Of a DNA stretch of 35,863 bases, positions 33,581-35,863 are shown in pieces. The stretch lies in NCBI GenBank assembly GCA_900315595.1, contig OMZQ01000028.1, positions 1-35,863 of the forward strand, given 5' to 3'. The notes below the pieces were generated by a model. It was not told the origin of the DNA, made no database searches, and worked only from the letters and a program-made list of their open reading frames with translations. The translations under genes were made by a program, and so were the position numbers. The DNA comes from an uncultured Eubacteriales bacterium. GTDB lineage: Bacteria > Bacillota > Clostridia > Oscillospirales > Oscillospiraceae. Position 1 is the first letter of the stretch, and every line of letters starts with the position of its first letter.

Positions 33581-33589
33581 TGCTATGAT
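33581..33589 (+). promoter_or_regulatory. Extended -10 promoter of the truA unit
   Basis: TGC-TATGAT is an extended -10 element, 34 nt upstream of the small ORF. No clear -35 is present. Confidence 0.5.
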
Positions 33590-33623
33590 GCAGTCGTAAA
33601 TTCCGATGAAGGAGTTGTGCATC

Positions 33624-33740
33624 ATGGCATACAAAATCATTTCCGTCCGAGGACACTACGAGGTTTATGACCGCCGCGGCAATTTCATCTGCTCCGCCGA
33701 TACCAAATCCGAAGCGCTGGCGGAGGCCGAAGCCGCCTGA
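33624..33740 (+). CDS. 38-residue small protein upstream of truA
   Basis: A 38-codon gene reading MAYKIISVRGHYEVYDRRGN, then FICSADTKSEALAEAEAA. It has an AAGGAG ribosome site at 9 nt, an upstream promoter, and a composition (two beta strands with a turn, ending in an acidic Ala-rich helix) that looks like a folded mini-protein. It ends 11 nt before truA, so the two are probably cotranscribed. Similar short proteins with the V-R-G-H-Y-E-V-Y-D core occur in related Clostridia (recollection). Function unknown; possibly a protein-binding or translation-coupling leader gene. Confidence 0.68.
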   Translation: MAYKIISVRGHYEVYDRRGNFICSADTKSEALAEAEAA

Positions 33741-33751
33741 TTGGGAGTACC

Positions 33752-34489
33752 ATGCCGAATTACAAGCTGACTTTGCAATATGACGGAAGCCGCTACCGGG
33801 GCTGGCAGCGGCTTCCCAATACGGAATTGACGATTCAGGGCAAGCTGGAGGCGGTCTTGAGCCGTATCTTTGACGCGCCTGTTGCGGTCTTCGGCAGCGG
33901 GCGCACGGATGCGGGCGTCCATGCCATCGGCCAGGTCGCGTCGTTCCGCACCGCCGCCGATCTCCCGCCGGAGCGGGTCCTTGCCGCCCTGCGGCAGTAT
34001 CTGCCCGCCGACGTCGGAGCCGTCCGGCTGGAATACGCTCCGCCGCGCTTTCACGCGCGGCTTTCCGCCGTCTCCAAGACCTACCGCTACCGCGTCTGGA
34101 ACTCGGACGAGCCCTGCGTCTTTGAGCGGCGCTGGGTCTACGTCTTCCCGGACGCCCTGGACCTTGGTCGGATGCGTCAGGCGGCGGAGAAGCTCCTGCT
34201 GACCCACGATTTCCGCGCCTTTTCAGCCGACCGGACCAAGAAATCAACGGTACGCACCCTGACCGCCGTTGAGATCGAGCGCGTCGGCCCGGAGGTCCGC
34301 TTCACGCTGACCGGGGACGGCTTCCTGCACCACATGGTGCGCATCCTTGTCGGGACCCTGCTTGAGATCGGCAGGGGAGACCGGGACCCCGGCTGCGTGG
34401 ACGAGCTGTTTGCGGGCGAGCGCCGCGCGGAAGCCGGCTTCACGGTCCCGGCGCAGGGACTTTGTCTGATGGAGGTGGAATACCCGTGA
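33752..34489 (+). CDS. truA: tRNA pseudouridine(38-40) synthase
   Basis: Isomerises uridines 38-40 in the anticodon arm of tRNAs. The 245-residue product has the TruA pattern: MPNYKLTLQYDGSRYRGWQR at the N-terminus, GSGRTDAGVHAIGQVASF with catalytic Asp53, FHARLSAVSKTYRYRVWN, LLLTHDFRAFS, and GDGFLHHMVRILVGTLLEIGRG near the end. Length is normal. The ribosome site is GGGAG. The last codons overlap the start of the next gene (GTGA), coupling their translation. Confidence 0.96.
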   Translation: MPNYKLTLQYDGSRYRGWQRLPNTELTIQGKLEAVLSRIFDAPVAVFGSGRTDAGVHAIGQVASFRTAADLPPERVLAALRQYLPADVGAVRLEYAPPRFHARLSAVSKTYRYRVWNSDEPCVFERRWVYVFPDALDLGRMRQAAEKLLLTHDFRAFSADRTKKSTVRTLTAVEIERVGPEVRFTLTGDGFLHHMVRILVGTLLEIGRGDRDPGCVDELFAGERRAEAGFTVPAQGLCLMEVEYP

Positions 34490-34836
34490 ACATTCAAATC
34501 TTCGGGCTTGCCAAGAGCTTCGATACCAAAAAGGCCGAGCGCTGGTTCAAGGAGCGCCGGATCGCCTATCAGTTTGTGGATATGAAGCGCTTCGGTCTCT
34601 CCGGCCGGGAGTTCGACAGCGTCCTGCGCGCCGTCGGCGGCGTGGACAAGCTGGTGGACTGGGAAGGGAAGGATCCTGAGCTCGACGTTCTGCGCTATCT
34701 CTCTGATCCCGCGCAGAAGGAGGACCGCGTCTACGAAAACCAGAGCCTGATCCGGCTCCCGGTCGTCCGCAACGGAAAGGCAGCCACCGTGGGCTACGCC
34801 CCGGAAACCTGGAAACAATGGGAGGAAAACAAATGA
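34486..34836 (+). CDS. ArsC/Spx-like thioredoxin-fold protein lacking the usual cysteine
   Basis: A 116-residue member of the arsenate reductase (ArsC/Spx) superfamily. MNIQIFG and DTKKAERWFKERRI give the first strand and helix, with FVDMKRFGLSGREF, then LIRLPVVRNGK (the cis-Pro loop) and the VGYAPETWKQW end. In this family a catalytic Cys normally follows K10 (K-C-F/x-D/x-T-K-K-A), but here residue 11 is Ser (KSFDTKKA), so reductase activity by the usual thiol is not expected; a binding role is more likely. The start is GTG at 34486, overlapping the truA stop, with GGAGG about 10 nt upstream. The longer frame from 34462 lies inside truA. Confidence 0.85.
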   Translation: MNIQIFGLAKSFDTKKAERWFKERRIAYQFVDMKRFGLSGREFDSVLRAVGGVDKLVDWEGKDPELDVLRYLSDPAQKEDRVYENQSLIRLPVVRNGKAATVGYAPETWKQWEENK

Positions 34837-35072
34837 AAAACCCGGCACAGCTTTTGCGCCTGAAAAAACAGTGGGACGGCTTCACCGCCCGCCATCCGAA
34901 GCTGATCCGCTATCTGGTCTATGTCAGCGACCATTCCCTCGTGGACGGTGCGCTGCTGGATCTGACCGTGACCGATCCCGAGGGCAACCCCCTCCACGCG
35001 AACGCCAGACTGACCGCGGAGGACGTCGCCTTTCTCCAGGCGCTCCGTTCCGTTCTGGACGGGAAGGACTGA
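34833..35072 (+). CDS. Small cytoplasmic hypothetical protein
   Basis: A 79-residue protein starting MKNPAQLLRLKKQWDGFTARHPKLIRYL, then a beta-rich core (GALLDLTVTDPEGNPLHANARLTAEDVAFLQAL). It resembles short uncharacterised clostridial proteins with an N-terminal helical start and a two-strand sheet (recollection). There is no signal peptide or Cys. Its start overlaps the stop of the ArsC-like gene (ATGA) and follows GGGAGGAAAAC, so it closes the truA operon. The ATG at 34818 is in frame but lies before that ribosome site. Confidence 0.72.
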   Translation: MKNPAQLLRLKKQWDGFTARHPKLIRYLVYVSDHSLVDGALLDLTVTDPEGNPLHANARLTAEDVAFLQALRSVLDGKD

Positions 35073-35121
35073 CGCCGACGAGATCCCGGCCGTTCAAAGT
35101 GACTTCGGGGATTATAGCAGA

Positions 35122-35157
35122 GGGGCGGTTTTGTGTGCGTTCACACAAAACCGCCCC
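35122..35157. terminator. Long perfect hairpin after the truA operon
   Basis: A perfect 16-bp stem (GGGGCGGTTTTGTGTG with its complement) around a CGTT loop lies 50 nt past the operon and 26 nt before the convergent gene's end. No U-tract follows on either side, but the position fits a shared terminator. Confidence 0.65.
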
Positions 35158-35182
35158 CTGTTGCAATTCTGACGCGGGATAA

Positions 35183-35605
35183 TCAGCGGGAATGACCGCA
35201 GCTCGGGCAGACCGGCTGGTTGGAGGGAACCTTCGCGCCGCAATGTGTGCAGAAATAGAAGCCTCCCGTCTGGTACGAAGAGCTGCTCTGAACCGGGTTG
35301 TTGTAGGTGAGCTGCGCGGGCTGCTGGGGATTGGAATTCCGCAGCATTTCCTCGATGTTCTGCGTGCTGTCGATGAGCTGACCGTAGCCGTAGAGCATCC
35401 AGGAGCTGATCCACGCGAACAGGACAAGAATGCCGACGCCGATGCCGATACCGACGCCAATTAGAACACTAAGCTCGGAGTGGAATCTTATGAGCTTTTC
35501 GCCTGAAATAATCAGCGCGATGCCTGCGATTACGAAAGCAATGATCTGGACCCACATGATAATGCTAGCCAGAACTTTGATTTTTCTGCCAACGTGCTTA
35601 TTCAT
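35183..35605 (-). CDS. Two-helix membrane protein with C-terminal zinc ribbon
   Basis: A 140-residue protein with two hydrophobic segments (about 13-33 and 45-71), a polar Gln/Ser/Asn linker and a C-terminal zinc ribbon FCTHCGAKV followed by PVCPSCGHSR (two C-x2-C knuckles). This layout is common in uncharacterised clostridial zinc-ribbon membrane proteins. The ribbon is expected in the cytoplasm. ATG at 35605 follows AAGGAGAAAG; another ATG 4 nt earlier is out of frame. Its codons are less GC-rich than those of the neighbours. Monocistronic behind its own promoter. Confidence 0.8.
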   Translation of the reverse strand: MNKHVGRKIKVLASIIMWVQIIAFVIAGIALIISGEKLIRFHSELSVLIGVGIGIGVGILVLFAWISSWMLYGYGQLIDSTQNIEEMLRNSNPQQPAQLTYNNPVQSSSSYQTGGFYFCTHCGAKVPSNQPVCPSCGHSR

Positions 35606-35661
35606 TCATTCTTTCTCCTTTCCGCAAAACGCGGTAGTATGGGATGATAACTCCCTTCTGT

Positions 35662-35690
35662 ATTCTACCACCGCAAGCTGTCCTGCGCAA
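35662..35690 (-). promoter_or_regulatory. SigA-type promoter of the zinc-ribbon membrane protein
   Basis: On the minus strand TTGCGC and TAGAAT are separated by 17 nt, 56 nt upstream of the start codon. Confidence 0.65.
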
Positions 35691-35754
35691 GCACTTTTCG
35701 AAAAAAACAAAGCGGCTCAAAAAACCTACAAATAGTAACAAAAACGGGCGCATG

Positions 35755-35770
35755 CCACAGGATGTAGTGG
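35755..35770 (+). promoter_or_regulatory. Possible NrdR box
   Basis: CCACAGGATGTAGTGG is an imperfect palindrome that matches 12 of 16 positions of the NrdR box as I recall it (ACACWATATATWGTGT). NrdR represses ribonucleotide reductase genes. It lies 47 nt upstream of the -35 box of the promoter reading out of the window. NrdR sites usually come in pairs, and I do not see a convincing second one. Confidence 0.4.
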
Positions 35771-35817
35771 GGTCCAAAAAGCGGCAAAAAAACTTTGAAA
35801 AAAGCAGAAAAAAGTTC

Positions 35818-35846
35818 TTGACAAAACGTGGGGCGCGTGGTAATAT
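35818..35846 (+). promoter_or_regulatory. Strong SigA-type promoter reading out of the window
   Basis: Consensus TTGACA and TAATAT are separated by 17 nt, with TGG directly before the -10. The gene it drives begins beyond 35863. Confidence 0.82.
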
Positions 35847-35863
35847 ATCGAAGCGCTCGCGAG

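Noticed and set aside
35724..35740. CCTACAAATAGTAACA considered as a second NrdR box
   Set aside because: It sits at about the right distance (30 bp) from the first site but matches only about 6 of 16 consensus positions.

Overview
The window looks like a chromosomal segment of a GC-rich, spore-forming, Gram-positive anaerobe of the class Clostridia, most likely an Oscillospiraceae-type gut bacterium. Four things point there: a sporulation sigma-G gene; an S-box (SAM-I) riboswitch and SigA-type promoters with AGGAGG ribosome sites; S-layer-homology (SLH) anchored surface proteins; and a polyferredoxin/CD1871A-type membrane redox pair. No rRNA, tRNA, CRISPR array, phage or intact transposase gene was found. 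This is inference from gene content; no 16S or database search was possible.

Layout, left to right. 1-2500: a less GC-rich orphan membrane protein and a DUF4173-type multi-pass protein. 2580-4100: divergent rpsT and a NifX-like gene whose leaders share a palindrome, then a scar region holding two broken gene ends (a metal P-type ATPase and a methyltransferase) and a 121-bp MITE-like element with perfect terminal inverted repeats and an 8-bp target duplication. 4100-6265: a two-gene redox operon in which one protein joins a membrane polyferredoxin, an outward-facing TlpA-type thioredoxin and a beta-sandwich tail. 6420-7330: sigG with a promoter that fits the sigma-G consensus. 7430-15780: a 2732-residue secreted, SLH-anchored protein that carries both a PHP/CehA-type and a UshA-type (5'-nucleotidase) metallohydrolase. 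15810-17250: SAM riboswitch plus metK.

17260-22460 (minus strand): an operon of a small membrane protein, Mini-RNase III (mrnC), the ribosome-quality-control factor RqcH and a 908-residue protein with a degenerate dynamin-like domain. 22530-25710: an SLH/zinc-ribbon pseudogene, an EF-hand plus leucine-rich-repeat protein, a repeat-containing intergenic stretch, then flavodoxin and an SGNH-hydrolase lipoprotein. 25740-30120: pcrA, pepT and a P-loop protein. 30118-31060 (minus): three tightly overlapping small genes, one with a PPEPPHH repeat. 31060-32550: a YfcE-type phosphodiesterase, coaX and a convergent small membrane protein. 32630-35160: an alpha/beta hydrolase, a 38-residue conserved-looking small protein, truA, an ArsC/Spx-like protein without its usual cysteine, and a small hypothetical, the last three coupled by overlaps. 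35180-35863: a zinc-ribbon membrane protein, then a promoter with a possible NrdR box reading out of the window.

Most genes are housekeeping. The parts that stand out are the three-domain redox fusion with its CXXC partner, the giant surface protein bracketed by four copies of one uncharacterised module, the shared leader palindrome around rpsT and the NifX-like gene, and the MITE/gene-remnant region beside them.
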